Source: a virus. Taken from it: a stretch of 52,840 bases of DNA. The first letter of the stretch is position 1; every line of letters starts with the position of its first letter. Positions 18,158 through 27,642 of this stretch are shown piece after piece. The DNA is taken from the IMG/VR virus record IMGVR_UViG_3300042350_002745, positions 1-52,840 of that record; one strand, given 5' to 3'. Both the position numbers and the translations under genes were made by a program. A model generated the notes under the pieces. It worked only from the letters and a program-made list of their open reading frames with translations. It did no database searches and was not told where the DNA came from.

Positions 18158-18573
18158 TGAAAGTCACGGTACTGGGGCTTCCGGAATTGGAGAAAGCTCT
18201 TGGCAAGTATGCCAAGAGCCTCGGCACAGCCTTTGCAAAAGGCTGTGAGGATGCCGCCGAGACGTTCTTGAACAGAACGGACGTTCTGGTCAAGTACGAA
18301 ACCGGAGCCCTTCGGGAATCCGGGGTCTGGTTTCAGGAGAAGGAGGGTTTCCAAACGGAAACCATCATCGGGTACGGGGCGAAGATCACTACCGACTACT
18401 ACCGAGAAGGCAGAGACTACCCCCAACAACCCGAACTGTACGCTCGCAGGCAGCATGAGGACATCGCAGGGGCGTTGTTCCCCGTCACGACCGACGAGTG
18501 GATTGTTCATGGGATCAACTACTTCTCGGAAGATATGAGCAACCTGATCGTACAGGAGATGTCCAGAGTATGA
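18157..18573 (+). CDS. HK97 gp10-like head-tail/tail completion protein
   Basis: 138 residues from ATG 18157 (TAATG coupling). L-P-E-L-E-K-A-L-G-K-Y-A-K-S at the start, T-G-A-L-R-E-S-G and the conserved Y-Y-x-x-x-x-x-Y-P-Q-Q-P-E motif with Y-A-R-R-Q-H-E fit the HK97 gp10 family, which joins head to tail. The C-terminus carries an amphipathic helix (SEDMSNLIVQEMSRV). Confidence 0.72.
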   Translation: MKVTVLGLPELEKALGKYAKSLGTAFAKGCEDAAETFLNRTDVLVKYETGALRESGVWFQEKEGFQTETIIGYGAKITTDYYREGRDYPQQPELYARRQHEDIAGALFPVTTDEWIVHGINYFSEDMSNLIVQEMSRV

Positions 18574-18962
18574 CCGGCGCAGAAGCATTAGCAGAAGTGG
18601 TCGAGACGAATCTCCCAAACTTGGGGTATTCGATCTTCATTAACCACGTCCCCGACGAGCCAGACAACGCGATCCTGATCTACGAGATCGGCAGAGGCCG
18701 ACTCGAACCTCGCCTCCACCGCACCGGAAAACGCGAGGAGCATCCTCGCGTTGAAGTCCGTGTTAGGGGCGTGGATTCCGCCGCAGGCGGAATCCTCAGG
18801 CAAATCTCCGACATGACGGAATCCGTGTACGGATTCCCGCTGTCGAACGGCCAAAAATTGCAAGTCATTACCAAATCTAATACAATAGGATTCTCTGGGC
18901 AAGAGCAACAGACCCGGCGATACCACTACGCACAACAATTCCTGCTGACCATTACGGGGTAA
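18570..18962 (+). CDS. Tail terminator/completion-like protein
   Basis: 130 residues from ATG 18570, overlapping the previous stop by 4 bases. A helical N-terminus and beta strands, including R-P/H-R-V-E-V-R-V-R-G-V-D and an end of the form RRYHYAQQFLLTITG, match minor-capsid or tail-terminator proteins that cap the tail tube. It sits immediately before the tail tube gene. Confidence 0.68.
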   Translation: MTGAEALAEVVETNLPNLGYSIFINHVPDEPDNAILIYEIGRGRLEPRLHRTGKREEHPRVEVRVRGVDSAAGGILRQISDMTESVYGFPLSNGQKLQVITKSNTIGFSGQEQQTRRYHYAQQFLLTITG

Positions 18963-18965
18963 ACG

Positions 18966-19430
18966 ATGCCTAAGCTGCCTGACGGATTCAAAACACTGAT
19001 CGCCATTTCTGGGATCACGGCACTTTTCGAGGAAATCGAAGTAACGCCACCCGAGTTGGACGCCAACGGCGTCATCGACCAGACCACGATGCGGAACACC
19101 CGCTATCGAACCAACCTCGGCAAGAAGCTGGTCACCTTTGGTCCTAGCTCTATTGTCGTGGCCTATGACCCTGCGGTCATCGGCCAGATGCACAACATCC
19201 TCGGGTCGAACCGATACATCACAATCACCTTCCCTGATGGGGCTCTTTTGAGCTTCTACGCCGTTGTGAACAAGTTCACTCCAGATGCCCTCAAAGAAGG
19301 CGAACGACCTCAGGCTACTTTGGAATTGATTCCAAGTAACCTGTCAACCGCCGCAACCCCAGTGGAAACCGCTCCGGTTTTTGCCACGGGAACCACGGCG
19401 ACCACGACCACCACGACGCTTGCTCCGTAA
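18966..19430 (+). CDS. Major tail tube protein
   Basis: 154 residues. The order (terminator protein, this gene, chaperones, tape measure) and the beta-rich core (ITALFEEIEVTPPEL, TMRNTRYRTNLGKKLVTFG, ERPQATLELIPSN) identify the tail tube subunit. It ends in a Thr run (TTATTTTTTLAP), the same poly-Thr style as the big Cys-rich protein, possibly a surface-exposed tail. It is followed by a strong terminator. Confidence 0.8.
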   Translation: MPKLPDGFKTLIAISGITALFEEIEVTPPELDANGVIDQTTMRNTRYRTNLGKKLVTFGPSSIVVAYDPAVIGQMHNILGSNRYITITFPDGALLSFYAVVNKFTPDALKEGERPQATLELIPSNLSTAATPVETAPVFATGTTATTTTTTLAP

Positions 19431-19454
19431 GCGTCTCGACACTTGTTTGTTTCA

Positions 19455-19482
19455 GGCGAACACTTGTGTTCGCCTTTTTTTT
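19455..19482 (+). terminator. Intrinsic terminator after tail tube gene
   Basis: A 9-bp perfect stem (19455-19463 with 19466-19474; GGCGAACAC/GTGTTCGCC), a 2-base loop and eight T. It separates the highly expressed tube gene from the chaperone genes, which must be reached by read-through or an unseen promoter. Confidence 0.92.
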
Positions 19483-19502
19483 AGCAGAAGGGTGACCTGA
19501 TT

Positions 19503-19868
19503 ATGTCCGAACCAGTAGTACGTGTCTCAATCCTCCGCAAGTCGCAACCTGTCGAACTCGAAATCACCGAGGGTGAATACGTTCGCTACTCCGTCAAGGA
19601 GATGAACGGGGCACAGCGGGATGAATACTTCAACAAGACCGCAAACCGAACCACTCGCGATGCGAGTGGTGAAGTCATCGGCATGAAAGACTACAAGGGG
19701 CTGTACAGCACCTTGCTGTCGTTCTGCCTCTACGACGCAGACGGTAAGGCTATTCCGGAATCGAAGATTCAGGAATGGCCCGATACGGCGCAGAAGGCGT
19801 TGTTTGAGGTCGCTCGCGACCTCAACGGGCTTAACGCCAAGCAGGGAGACGACTCAAAAAACGATTAA
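19503..19868 (+). CDS. Tail assembly chaperone, short form (gpG-like)
   Basis: 121 residues. The sequence has the mixed beta/helical shape of tail chaperones (LEITEGEYVRYSVKEMNGAQRDEYF). Near its 3' end the in-frame heptamer A AAA AAC (19856-19862) is a classical -1 slippery site, and a two-part stem-loop begins 6 bases later (19869-19900). Ribosomes that do not slip stop at TAA 19866-19868. Chaperones coat the tape measure during tail assembly and are absent from the virion. Confidence 0.85.
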   Translation: MSEPVVRVSILRKSQPVELEITEGEYVRYSVKEMNGAQRDEYFNKTANRTTRDASGEVIGMKDYKGLYSTLLSFCLYDADGKAIPESKIQEWPDTAQKALFEVARDLNGLNAKQGDDSKND

Positions 19869-20185
19869 CGCCAGAACAGTACCTTTGGTACAAGCTGGCG
19901 CATGAACTCGGATGGCCCGTATCGTTGATTAAGCAGTTGACCACGGTGTCTGAATTTGACGAATGGCAGGCGTACTTTGAAGAACGCATGTCCTATTCAG
20001 ACAAGTCAGACTACTACGCTGCGGCTACGATACGGGCCATTTTCGCTTCCCAGGGAGCGAAAGTGTCCCGCAACGTGGGTGACTTTTTGTTGGACTTCAA
20101 GACACCGAACACTCGACAAACCAACACCCAAGACTCGCGAAGCATTTGGTTTCGCATTTTAGGGATGGGACAGGAGACTGAGTAA
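19503..20185 (+). CDS. Tail assembly chaperone, frameshifted long form (gpGT-like)
   Basis: The product of -1 slippage at 19856-19862: join 19503-19862 and 19862-20185, 227 residues. The new frame continues K-R-L-T-P-E-Q-Y-L-W-Y-K-L-A-H-E-L-G-W-P, a pattern typical of second tail chaperones (a short helix that begins with T-P-E and W), through SEFDEWQAYFEE to the stop at 20183-20185. The second part has no good start of its own, which supports expression only by frameshift. The long form usually links the tape measure to the tube. Confidence 0.85.
19856..19900 (+). promoter_or_regulatory. Programmed -1 ribosomal frameshift signal
   Basis: Slippery heptamer A AAA AAC in the zero frame, then a stimulatory stem-loop: outer stem CGCCAG/CTGGCG (19869-19874 with 19895-19900), inner stem GTACC/GGTAC (19879-19883 with 19887-19891). 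The spacer of 6 bases is the usual distance. The zero-frame stop lies in the spacer. Confidence 0.88.
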
Positions 20186-23109
20186 TGGCCGAGCGAGAAC
20201 TGCCTCCAATCCGTGTTCGGATCTTAGGTGATGCTAGCGATTTCGATAAGTCAATCGCCAGCATCGCAGACAAAGTCACCGATCTCCAAAAGAAGATCAA
20301 AGAGGCGGCTTCGTCTGCGGTCACCGCCTCTGCCCGAGCCGAGGAAAACGCGAAGGCGGCACAAAGACGAGCCGACGAAAAGCATAAGATTCGTATGCAA
20401 GGGATCGAGCAGCAGAACGCCACCGCAACTAAAGCGATGGTGTCGAAGGCTCGGTCTGAGATTGCCGCCATAGATAAAAAGAGTCAGGCGGAATACCAAA
20501 AGATACAAAACCAAATCGCGAATGACGATAGGCTCGCCAAGCTAGAGCTACGCCGGTTGAACTCAGCCATCAACGACGACACTCGCAAGGCCAACGCTGA
20601 GATTCTACGGACGCAAAGAAAGTCGGACTTAGATCGACTACGCGCACAGAACACTATAAAAAATCAGAATGCGTTGTCTGCTCAACGAGTCGTCAATCTC
20701 CAAAACAAGGGGACAGCCGACCTTCAAAGAATCTACAATAAGATTAACAACGACAATCAGTTGTTTGCCCAAAAGCAACTACAAGAAGCCGCAAAGCTAG
20801 CTCGAATCAAGCAGCAGATGAACAACACTGCTGCGACCCATGCACAACGCATGTTGATTCTCGATCAGCAACTAATCGCCTCGTACATTCGAGCGGGCAA
20901 CATACAAGCCGCCGGGCAACAAAAGGCGACTAAGCACACCCAAGACATGCTCAAGATGCAACAGCAACTTGCGGACATGCAACGCAAAGCGTCACAAGAC
21001 GCATCTATGCACTTGCTTAAAGAACGCAAGATCCGATGGGAGATGGCTAGGGATGAAGCCACGCACAGACAGCGAATGCGAATCGAAGAAGAAATCCACC
21101 AGAAGCGAATGAAAAGTCGCTTCTACACCACGCAAGCTCCCATACCAAAACCAGCACCCAGGGCGGCTGCTCAACCGGCTATGTTTCCCTCAGGTGGGGG
21201 ACTAGGTATGGGCCTTACGTCCCGCGCTGACATCTACATGCACGCCAATGCAATACGAGCGTTGGTTTCCTCCGGTCAGGGGATGTTGGATCTGTATGGC
21301 AATATAAAGATGGCCGAGGCGGGGCTGTACGCATTCACAGGGAATGCCCAAGCTGCATCTGTTGTCATGGCCGAGATCAAAGACCATGCCGAGAAAACTT
21401 CGTTTACTCGGCTTGGGTTGACCGAGGCTACTCGAAACATGATGTCGTATGGACTCTCGGCGAAGTCCGCGCTTGAACACATGAAGATGCTCGGTGACGT
21501 TGCCGGTGGCAGTGAGCTTCGGTTCGACAGGCTTTCTTTTGCTATGTCCCAAATCACCGCCAACGGCAGGTTGCAGGGGAACGAACTGCGACAGTTGACT
21601 GAGCAGGGTTTTAACCCTTTGGAGACTATGAGTCGAGTGACTGGTAAGTCTATGCTCGAACTGCGAAAGCTCATGGAAGCGGGTGCGATCTCAGCCGATC
21701 AAGTCACCGAAGCTCTTAGGATGGAAACTTCCGCAGGTGGAAGATTCGCCAACATGCAGAAGATCATGGCGAACACACTTCCAGGCCTTCGTAACCAACT
21801 GAAAGAGACTGTCCAGAACTTGAAAATAGGGTTCATTGCCGCACTTGAGAAGGATCTCATTAAGGCTTTGAAGTCGGCCATCGGCTATTTGAAAATGTTC
21901 GAGAAGTATCTACAGACCCCAGCCGGACAGCAGATGGCTGCGAGAATGGTCAATATTGCCAAGAACGTGTTCGCGGCTGCATTGGCTTTTCATACTCTTG
22001 GGTTTGCTATGGCGAGTTTGGCATGGTGGAGTCAGTCCGTGTTCTCCATGCTCAACCGAATTGTTTCTGTGTTCCGCGCATTGGCTATGGGCATCTCGTT
22101 GCTGGTTAGCATAGTCACAAGTCCCTTCGCTTTGATTGTAGCGGGAGCAGTAGCCGCCGGTCTTGCCGTCGCCTACATAGCCGCCCAGATTTGGGGGCCG
22201 GGATCGGTCTACGACGCATTCCTAAATCTGTACGCCACGGTCGCATGGTTCTTTGATTCTGCTACAGGGTTTCTGTACAACTTCGGCCATAACTGGATGG
22301 TCGTCAGCAAGTGGCTTCTGGCTAATTGGAGTACCATCATACCCGACATGATGGACCTGACTATGCGCTTCTTCGGAGCGATGCTCAACAATGCTTCGGT
22401 CGCCTTTAGGGCTGTGGCTCGCCTCATGGTTGTGTTCTCAACGTGGCTTGTCGATACTTGGTATTCATTGTTCGACGGTCGCATCTACGAAGCTATGGTT
22501 TCAGGCTTCATCAAAATCTTCACTTGGCTCGAAGATAAGTGGAAGAAGTTTGGTTTGTTTATGTCGCGAGTCTGGGAGAACTTGTTCGACCCAGGCGCGT
22601 TGTATGACGTTCTGGTTGAAGGCATGGGCATCGACGCAACCGCCGCTGCCATGACCCAAGACATCCAAACAACCCTTGACAAAGGGTTGTTGGAAGGTGT
22701 CAAAGGCGTGTTAGAAAGCGAATTTGCCAACATGCAAACTGGCTTGGAAGGATTCCAAGCCAGTACGCCTGAACTGACGGGATTGAAGTTCGACACACCT
22801 AAAATGCCTGCGCCCCCGAAGGCCCCCGAACTACCCGACGCTGCGGCTTACTCAGGCCCCGGCTTCGGGAGCTTTGGGGCGGGAGCCTCGGACTACAAAG
22901 TGACCGAGGCGATGTCGGCCACTGGGTCCGACTACAGCAAGCTGCTGGCCGAACAAGCGGGTCGCATGGCGACCCCGAAGGCCAACCCGCAGCTTGCTGC
23001 CCAGCAACAGACAAACAACCTGTTGAATCTGATTTACAACGCGCTGCGAGGCGCGCCACAAGTGACACTACAGCCTGCTAGCGTAGCAGGCCCAGGAGCG
23101 ACCCCGTAA
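20185..23109 (+). CDS. Tape measure protein
   Basis: 974 residues, the longest-but-one gene. The N-terminal third is a long Gln/Lys/Ala-rich coiled coil (about 25-330). It is followed by the conserved tape-measure N-domain (about 370-530; ATRNMMSYGLSAKSALEHMK and LRFDRLSFAMSQI), then several hydrophobic segments (about 590-700) and a Pro-rich C-terminus. The protein sets tail length and probably inserts in the host membrane for DNA entry; by the usual rule of about 0.15 nm per residue it suggests a tail near 145 nm. The start overlaps the chaperone stop (TAATG). A perfect 10-bp hairpin lies at 22668-22691. Confidence 0.92.
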   Translation: MAERELPPIRVRILGDASDFDKSIASIADKVTDLQKKIKEAASSAVTASARAEENAKAAQRRADEKHKIRMQGIEQQNATATKAMVSKARSEIAAIDKKSQAEYQKIQNQIANDDRLAKLELRRLNSAINDDTRKANAEILRTQRKSDLDRLRAQNTIKNQNALSAQRVVNLQNKGTADLQRIYNKINNDNQLFAQKQLQEAAKLARIKQQMNNTAATHAQRMLILDQQLIASYIRAGNIQAAGQQKATKHTQDMLKMQQQLADMQRKASQDASMHLLKERKIRWEMARDEATHRQRMRIEEEIHQKRMKSRFYTTQAPIPKPAPRAAAQPAMFPSGGGLGMGLTSRADIYMHANAIRALVSSGQGMLDLYGNIKMAEAGLYAFTGNAQAASVVMAEIKDHAEKTSFTRLGLTEATRNMMSYGLSAKSALEHMKMLGDVAGGSELRFDRLSFAMSQITANGRLQGNELRQLTEQGFNPLETMSRVTGKSMLELRKLMEAGAISADQVTEALRMETSAGGRFANMQKIMANTLPGLRNQLKETVQNLKIGFIAALEKDLIKALKSAIGYLKMFEKYLQTPAGQQMAARMVNIAKNVFAAALAFHTLGFAMASLAWWSQSVFSMLNRIVSVFRALAMGISLLVSIVTSPFALIVAGAVAAGLAVAYIAAQIWGPGSVYDAFLNLYATVAWFFDSATGFLYNFGHNWMVVSKWLLANWSTIIPDMMDLTMRFFGAMLNNASVAFRAVARLMVVFSTWLVDTWYSLFDGRIYEAMVSGFIKIFTWLEDKWKKFGLFMSRVWENLFDPGALYDVLVEGMGIDATAAAMTQDIQTTLDKGLLEGVKGVLESEFANMQTGLEGFQASTPELTGLKFDTPKMPAPPKAPELPDAAAYSGPGFGSFGAGASDYKVTEAMSATGSDYSKLLAEQAGRMATPKANPQLAAQQQTNNLLNLIYNALRGAPQVTLQPASVAGPGATP

Positions 23110-24074
23110 TGGTGACCACACTCGTCGGTTTGCGCAGTCAGTCGATGACCCGAGACGAAGAAGGGCATCGCACCTACAACTTGTCTTGGCTCCTGAGGAC
23201 AAGCGACTATTTGGACGGACCCGAGACGGTCTTGCAGACCGTCAACCTGTTGTTCCCTGTAGGCTCTGCCTACAGTTTGGACAACGACTACGACCCTTGG
23301 GCATTCTGTACGCCTGACTTGTCTATATCGGTCCACCAGGACTTGCAGGAAGGGGAACCTTGCCAGAGTTGGGTTGTGACCAACAAGTTCACAACCAAGC
23401 CTATGACAAGGTGCAACAACACGCAGATCGACAACCCGCTGTTGGAGCCCTACAACATCTCGGGCGACTTCACGCATGTGAGTCGCGAGATGAAAACGGA
23501 TCGCTTCGGCACGCCGCTGCATCACGTCAATTATGAGCAGATGCTCGGACCCGAAGTCGAAGAAAAGATTAGCTTCCCCACAGTGACGATTTCCTTCAAC
23601 TCAGCGATTTTGCCGCTGAGTTTGATTACGATGCTACTCAACAAGCTCAACGATGCGCCGCTTTGGGGTTTCCCGAAGCGGTGCGTTCGGTTTGTCGATG
23701 CAAAATGGGAGCGTGTTTTGTATGGGAGTTGTTTCTACTACTACAAGATCAGCTACACGTTTGAGACGAACCTAGAGACATTCAACAAATTCATCCCAGC
23801 CGTAGGTATGAAAACGCTTCTGCCGAACACAGCCCCAGTGTTTCCCACCGATTTCGCCATACAGAAGGATAAACTAGGCGAAAATTCTGGACCTGTTATC
23901 TTGAACAAGTCAGGAAGGCCAGCCAACCCGACCCGAAACCCGTACATCGAAGATGTGTTCGGCGTGAATCTAAATCCCGGCGAAAGCGACCCGGAGGGTC
24001 CGCTGATTCAGATGCGAGAGATCGCCCACGAATCCAATTTACTACTTCTCGGAATTCCAACCTCAATCAACTAA
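23109..24074 (+). CDS. Tail-tip structural protein (distal-tail-like position)
   Basis: 321 residues, beta-rich with scattered Cys. It follows the tape measure, where the distal tail protein or first hub protein is encoded. The sequence (RSQSMTRDEEGHRTYNLSWLL, ISFPTVTISFNSAILPLSLI) is not one I can place in a family. The first part (TYNLSWLLRTSDYLDGPETVLQTVNLLFPVGSAY) recurs in many phages as an uncharacterised tail protein. The start overlaps the tape-measure stop. Confidence 0.65.
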   Translation: MVTTLVGLRSQSMTRDEEGHRTYNLSWLLRTSDYLDGPETVLQTVNLLFPVGSAYSLDNDYDPWAFCTPDLSISVHQDLQEGEPCQSWVVTNKFTTKPMTRCNNTQIDNPLLEPYNISGDFTHVSREMKTDRFGTPLHHVNYEQMLGPEVEEKISFPTVTISFNSAILPLSLITMLLNKLNDAPLWGFPKRCVRFVDAKWERVLYGSCFYYYKISYTFETNLETFNKFIPAVGMKTLLPNTAPVFPTDFAIQKDKLGENSGPVILNKSGRPANPTRNPYIEDVFGVNLNPGESDPEGPLIQMREIAHESNLLLLGIPTSIN

Positions 24075-24075
24075 C

Positions 24076-24543
24076 ATGGGCAACAAGCAAGAAGAACAAG
24101 TTTTCCGCACTGTAGGCTCCCCCAAAGCGGACGACCGTTTCACGGTCGTCCTGCACGCGCACTACCTAGAGTGGGACACCGGAGCTACCACTGATGTCCG
24201 GTGGGCCTACGACCGCCTGACCCCCACAGGCAAAGGCACATGCACCCAACTGACGCTTCGCGTTCAGCCGGGGAGTCCGACAGCCATTGTGATTCCTGGG
24301 TTGGACCTCGACAAGTGTGAAGTCGTGTTGGGGCATAAAATGCCCCAACTATCGCCAAAGGCCGACTTGGCCGATTCATTCGCCCAAGAACAACGTCGAA
24401 ACGTGATCGAAATCTGGGATTCCGAAAAAATGGTGGGAATCATCGGACCCGATAGAATGATGTTCGGCCAATTCAAAGGCCCTTTGTTTGCTAAATGCAC
24501 CAGAGCCACGGCTCTCCTACACATAACAGCGGCCCCTGTCTGA
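24076..24543 (+). CDS. Probable minor tail protein
   Basis: 155 residues, beta-sandwich-like. Pattern VVLHAHYLEWDTG and GTCTQLTLRVQPGSP, no catalytic motif. It precedes the Cys/Thr-rich protein with a 1-base overlap (TGATG), so the two are made together. Likely a baseplate or tip component. Confidence 0.65.
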   Translation: MGNKQEEQVFRTVGSPKADDRFTVVLHAHYLEWDTGATTDVRWAYDRLTPTGKGTCTQLTLRVQPGSPTAIVIPGLDLDKCEVVLGHKMPQLSPKADLADSFAQEQRRNVIEIWDSEKMVGIIGPDRMMFGQFKGPLFAKCTRATALLHITAAPV

Positions 24544-27500
24544 TGGACAACAAGCATTACGTTCTGACCGAGAAAGATCGTAGGGTATTGGACAATCTCC
24601 ACGGAGAATCCAAAGCGGCCCCTCCCCCTGCGATGCTTCCCGCATCACAGGGCCAGTACCTAGCTGCGCCTGATGTCTATTGGGCATTGCCCCCGTGTGA
24701 AACCGGGTTGCCTGCGGCGACCCGGCTATCAGACGGCTCAGTCAGGCCGGGGCTTGCTAGGTGCTGCTTGTACAGATCGGATGACGATCTGGACAAGCTC
24801 GTACCGGTGCTAGATCCGACTGGGATTCCATTCCGTATTGAAGTCCGTAATCACTACTTCCGAGTCGGCAATGACTTCGTTCAAGTGTGGCGACACAAGA
24901 ACGGAACTTGGACAAATGAACGGCCTGAGCTAGTCTCCGAATCGACGGCCACCACAACAACCGCCGCTCCCAACGCTGTCGCCGTCGACCCTCTCTGCCA
25001 AGGGGAGTGCATCTTCATCGCCGAGGCGGCGACGGGCGGGGGCTTTGCTTGGAAGTCGCCTGTCGGCGGGTGTGCCAACACCACAACGACCACAACGACC
25101 ACAACGACTACCTCGACCACAACGACCTCGACCACAGCCACTACGACGACCGCTGCTCCCGTGATTCCTTGTGAGTCTGTGGGATGTCGACTCAGGTGTG
25201 TGGCCGCCACTACCCCCGCGCCGGGCGGAACCACTTCGTGGCCGCCTGCGCCGAGTACGGGGTATGTGTATCAAGTCATAGGCACGACGTGTGGGCCTCC
25301 TTGCAATTGTTTCGGAGCGGGTGACCCTTGCTTCTACCTCAACGGGGAGATCGACAGCAGGTGCGTGTACGTCGTGACCACGACGCCCGGCCCTACGACC
25401 ACCACGACCACGGGCGGACCCATTGACGGTCCTCAGACTTGCAACATCGCCAACGGCCTGCTCGGATCGCCCGTGTCCGGGACGTACCGAGCGGCTACCG
25501 TCAAGGGATACGCCGCCGGTTGGATCATCTGCCAAGATTGCCCGACCGGTGACTTCCCATTGTTCCCCCGAGGGTCGATAGATTCTATCGACCCCGATCC
25601 CAACGGGCCTGTCGTGGTACACGACAGCCCTTGCGGAAGGAACCCTTGTTCCATGAACGCCACCTTGTACACCGAGGGTAAGGCAGTCTACCGAGCATTC
25701 TCTCTGACCGATCAACAATGGTTCTGGGGCAACAAACCAGATTCCGACCAAATCATCCAATACGACAACGAGAAGTGGTTGGCGAATTGGCGAGTGTGTC
25801 AGCAATGTGGGCCGGGTTTGCGTCCCGCAAACCCGCCTGCTCCGTGGTTGTTTTTCGATGCTTCGGAAAACCAAAATGGAATATCTCTGAGCCCATCTGA
25901 CGGGATGTACTTGTACGAGACATCATGCGTAGCGGGGCCTCCATGCGATGCCTGCGAACTTTCACACATCGGAGATCTTGTTGGGACTACAACCAGCACT
26001 ACATCATCCCCGACCCCACGGCCCACAAGCACGCAACCGCCTTGCGGTTGCGAGCCTCCGACTTACTGCCCCGCCGCATCCGGAGAGTGCGTTCGCACTC
26101 TCTGTAGGCCCGGAGGGGCGGCCTCGGGCACGCCTGCGTGCCCGACGACGACCACAGGTCCGAACCAATGCTTCGATTGGAGATCGGGTAGGGTGTGCGT
26201 ATGTGGAAGCACGACCACAACGACAAGCACAACTACGACGAGAACCCCCGCAAACTGCGGCCAAAGTTGTAGCTTCATCTGGACGAACAGGGGATCTAGC
26301 GGGAGCGGAGGTGGGCCTGTTTACATATCGGATTGTCAGAACGGGTGCTACTGCAACGCGACACTGGCCCCTAGCGGAAGTGGCACTTTCCCTCCTTGCG
26401 GATCTATAGCCGTGGGTACTTGCGTACCCTACCTACCAACGACTGTATACCCAAACACATGCACAGGTTGCCGAGGGGCCTGTAGGTGGTTTGCGACGTA
26501 TAGTAATGGATATGGATCTGCCTTAGTTTGGACAAACTTTGTGTCCGGCTCTCAATGTGTCCCTTACCCATCGCTTTGTTCCTGTGCCGATGGGGTGTAC
26601 CCACCGTCTGAGGGTAATTACGACTCTGACTTCGGCGGGTGCTGCCGATGCGCCACACCGCAGACTCCCCCCAATAACATCTGCGATGTGTTAGAAACCA
26701 CATGCACGTACACCCCGCCCGGCGGGACGCCGTACTGTGAGTGCTGTACCACCCAACCTTGTGACAAATACTGCGCGTTCAAAGGGAACGGAACAGGCGG
26801 TTGGACAAAGATCGACGATCCTTGTCCAACTACATGCCCATGCCCCGCATACCCACCAACGGTCAGTGAGTCTGACTGTGATCTTCGCCGGTACGCCTGC
26901 GGTTCGGTCGTCCCGACCACGACCGCAGGCCCTTCTACCACTACGTCTACTACGACCCCAGGTCCGGGGGCTTGCTGCTTCAACGGGGGTTGCGAGTTCG
27001 TGTCGTTCGCCACTTGTCGAACGTACCGGGGTACGTTCCAAGGACAAGGCGTCACCTGTGTGAGCATCACATGCCCGACCACTGTTCCTCCTACGACAAC
27101 CCAACAATACGGAGCGTGCTGCCGACCCAACGCTGGGTCGCCCTCAGTGCTGTGTGAACAGAACGTCTCAAAGTCGTACTGTGACTACTACCAAGGCAGT
27201 TCGTGGTACTCAGGTCAGACTTGTGCGCAAGCCAACTGCATACCAACTACCACCCAAGCCCCTCGCGGAAGGTGCTGTATCTACCAGTACGGAGTATTCC
27301 AATACTGCATAGACGACATCGTCGAAGCGTCTTGCTCCGTCGACGGTTTCACGCCACCGGGTAGTTTCTCCAAGAACTGGGCGCAGGGGCAATCCTGCTC
27401 CGCAGGTTGCCCCGCGCAGCCGACTACGACCACTACGACAACAACCACGACCACTACGACCACATCCGGCCCGGCCCCGTGTGCCGGGGCCGAATGTACG

Positions 27501-27629
27501 TACCAGTCGCTTGATGGGTCGACCTGGACTCTGATGGAGGCTTGTGCATCACCCTGCAACTGCCCGACCCCTGCGAACCCACCCGCATTTGAGGGTGACG
27601 TAGCCACCCTCAACTGCGTCAGCCCCTAA
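24543..27629 (+). CDS. Giant Cys-rich, Thr-linker virion protein (candidate adhesin)
   Basis: 1028 residues from ATG 24543 (coupled to the previous stop). An N-terminal globular part of about 140 residues is followed by a string of Cys-rich modules separated by Thr-rich linkers. Two module types repeat. One type has C-x(2-4)-C, an aromatic strand, a Trp, then C-x(2-3)-C-x-C-P (near 26260, 26470, 26750 and 27475). The other starts G-A-C-C or G-R-C-C and ends in C-x(3-4)-C (near 26970, 27110 and 27265). Linkers reach runs of about 12 Thr. No membrane anchor or enzyme motif. The protein is probably disulfide-rich and extracellular: a tail fibre or receptor-binding protein. GACC modules and Thr linkers are common in Planctomycetota proteins, which hints at the host or at mimicry of its surface. 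A terminator follows. Confidence 0.85.
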   Translation: MDNKHYVLTEKDRRVLDNLHGESKAAPPPAMLPASQGQYLAAPDVYWALPPCETGLPAATRLSDGSVRPGLARCCLYRSDDDLDKLVPVLDPTGIPFRIEVRNHYFRVGNDFVQVWRHKNGTWTNERPELVSESTATTTTAAPNAVAVDPLCQGECIFIAEAATGGGFAWKSPVGGCANTTTTTTTTTTTSTTTTSTTATTTTAAPVIPCESVGCRLRCVAATTPAPGGTTSWPPAPSTGYVYQVIGTTCGPPCNCFGAGDPCFYLNGEIDSRCVYVVTTTPGPTTTTTTGGPIDGPQTCNIANGLLGSPVSGTYRAATVKGYAAGWIICQDCPTGDFPLFPRGSIDSIDPDPNGPVVVHDSPCGRNPCSMNATLYTEGKAVYRAFSLTDQQWFWGNKPDSDQIIQYDNEKWLANWRVCQQCGPGLRPANPPAPWLFFDASENQNGISLSPSDGMYLYETSCVAGPPCDACELSHIGDLVGTTTSTTSSPTPRPTSTQPPCGCEPPTYCPAASGECVRTLCRPGGAASGTPACPTTTTGPNQCFDWRSGRVCVCGSTTTTTSTTTTRTPANCGQSCSFIWTNRGSSGSGGGPVYISDCQNGCYCNATLAPSGSGTFPPCGSIAVGTCVPYLPTTVYPNTCTGCRGACRWFATYSNGYGSALVWTNFVSGSQCVPYPSLCSCADGVYPPSEGNYDSDFGGCCRCATPQTPPNNICDVLETTCTYTPPGGTPYCECCTTQPCDKYCAFKGNGTGGWTKIDDPCPTTCPCPAYPPTVSESDCDLRRYACGSVVPTTTAGPSTTTSTTTPGPGACCFNGGCEFVSFATCRTYRGTFQGQGVTCVSITCPTTVPPTTTQQYGACCRPNAGSPSVLCEQNVSKSYCDYYQGSSWYSGQTCAQANCIPTTTQAPRGRCCIYQYGVFQYCIDDIVEASCSVDGFTPPGSFSKNWAQGQSCSAGCPAQPTTTTTTTTTTTTTTSGPAPCAGAECTYQSLDGSTWTLMEACASPCNCPTPANPPAFEGDVATLNCVSP
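25078..25155. repeat. Thr-codon microsatellite (ACN-rich)
   Basis: Approximate tandem ACAACGACC/ACGACCACA units that encode a poly-Thr linker of the Cys-rich protein. A similar tract is at 27419-27468. Such tracts can vary in length by slippage in steps that keep the frame. Confidence 0.8.
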
Positions 27630-27642
27630 AATTTGCAAGCCA

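Noticed and set aside
24881-25874. Long leftward frames rich in Val and Arg opposite the Cys/Thr-rich gene
   Set aside because: They are the complement of Thr-codon repeats (ACN read backwards gives Val or Arg) with no start signals.
26404-27613. Other leftward frames in the same gene
   Set aside because: Same reason: mirror frames of a repetitive gene, with no ribosome sites.
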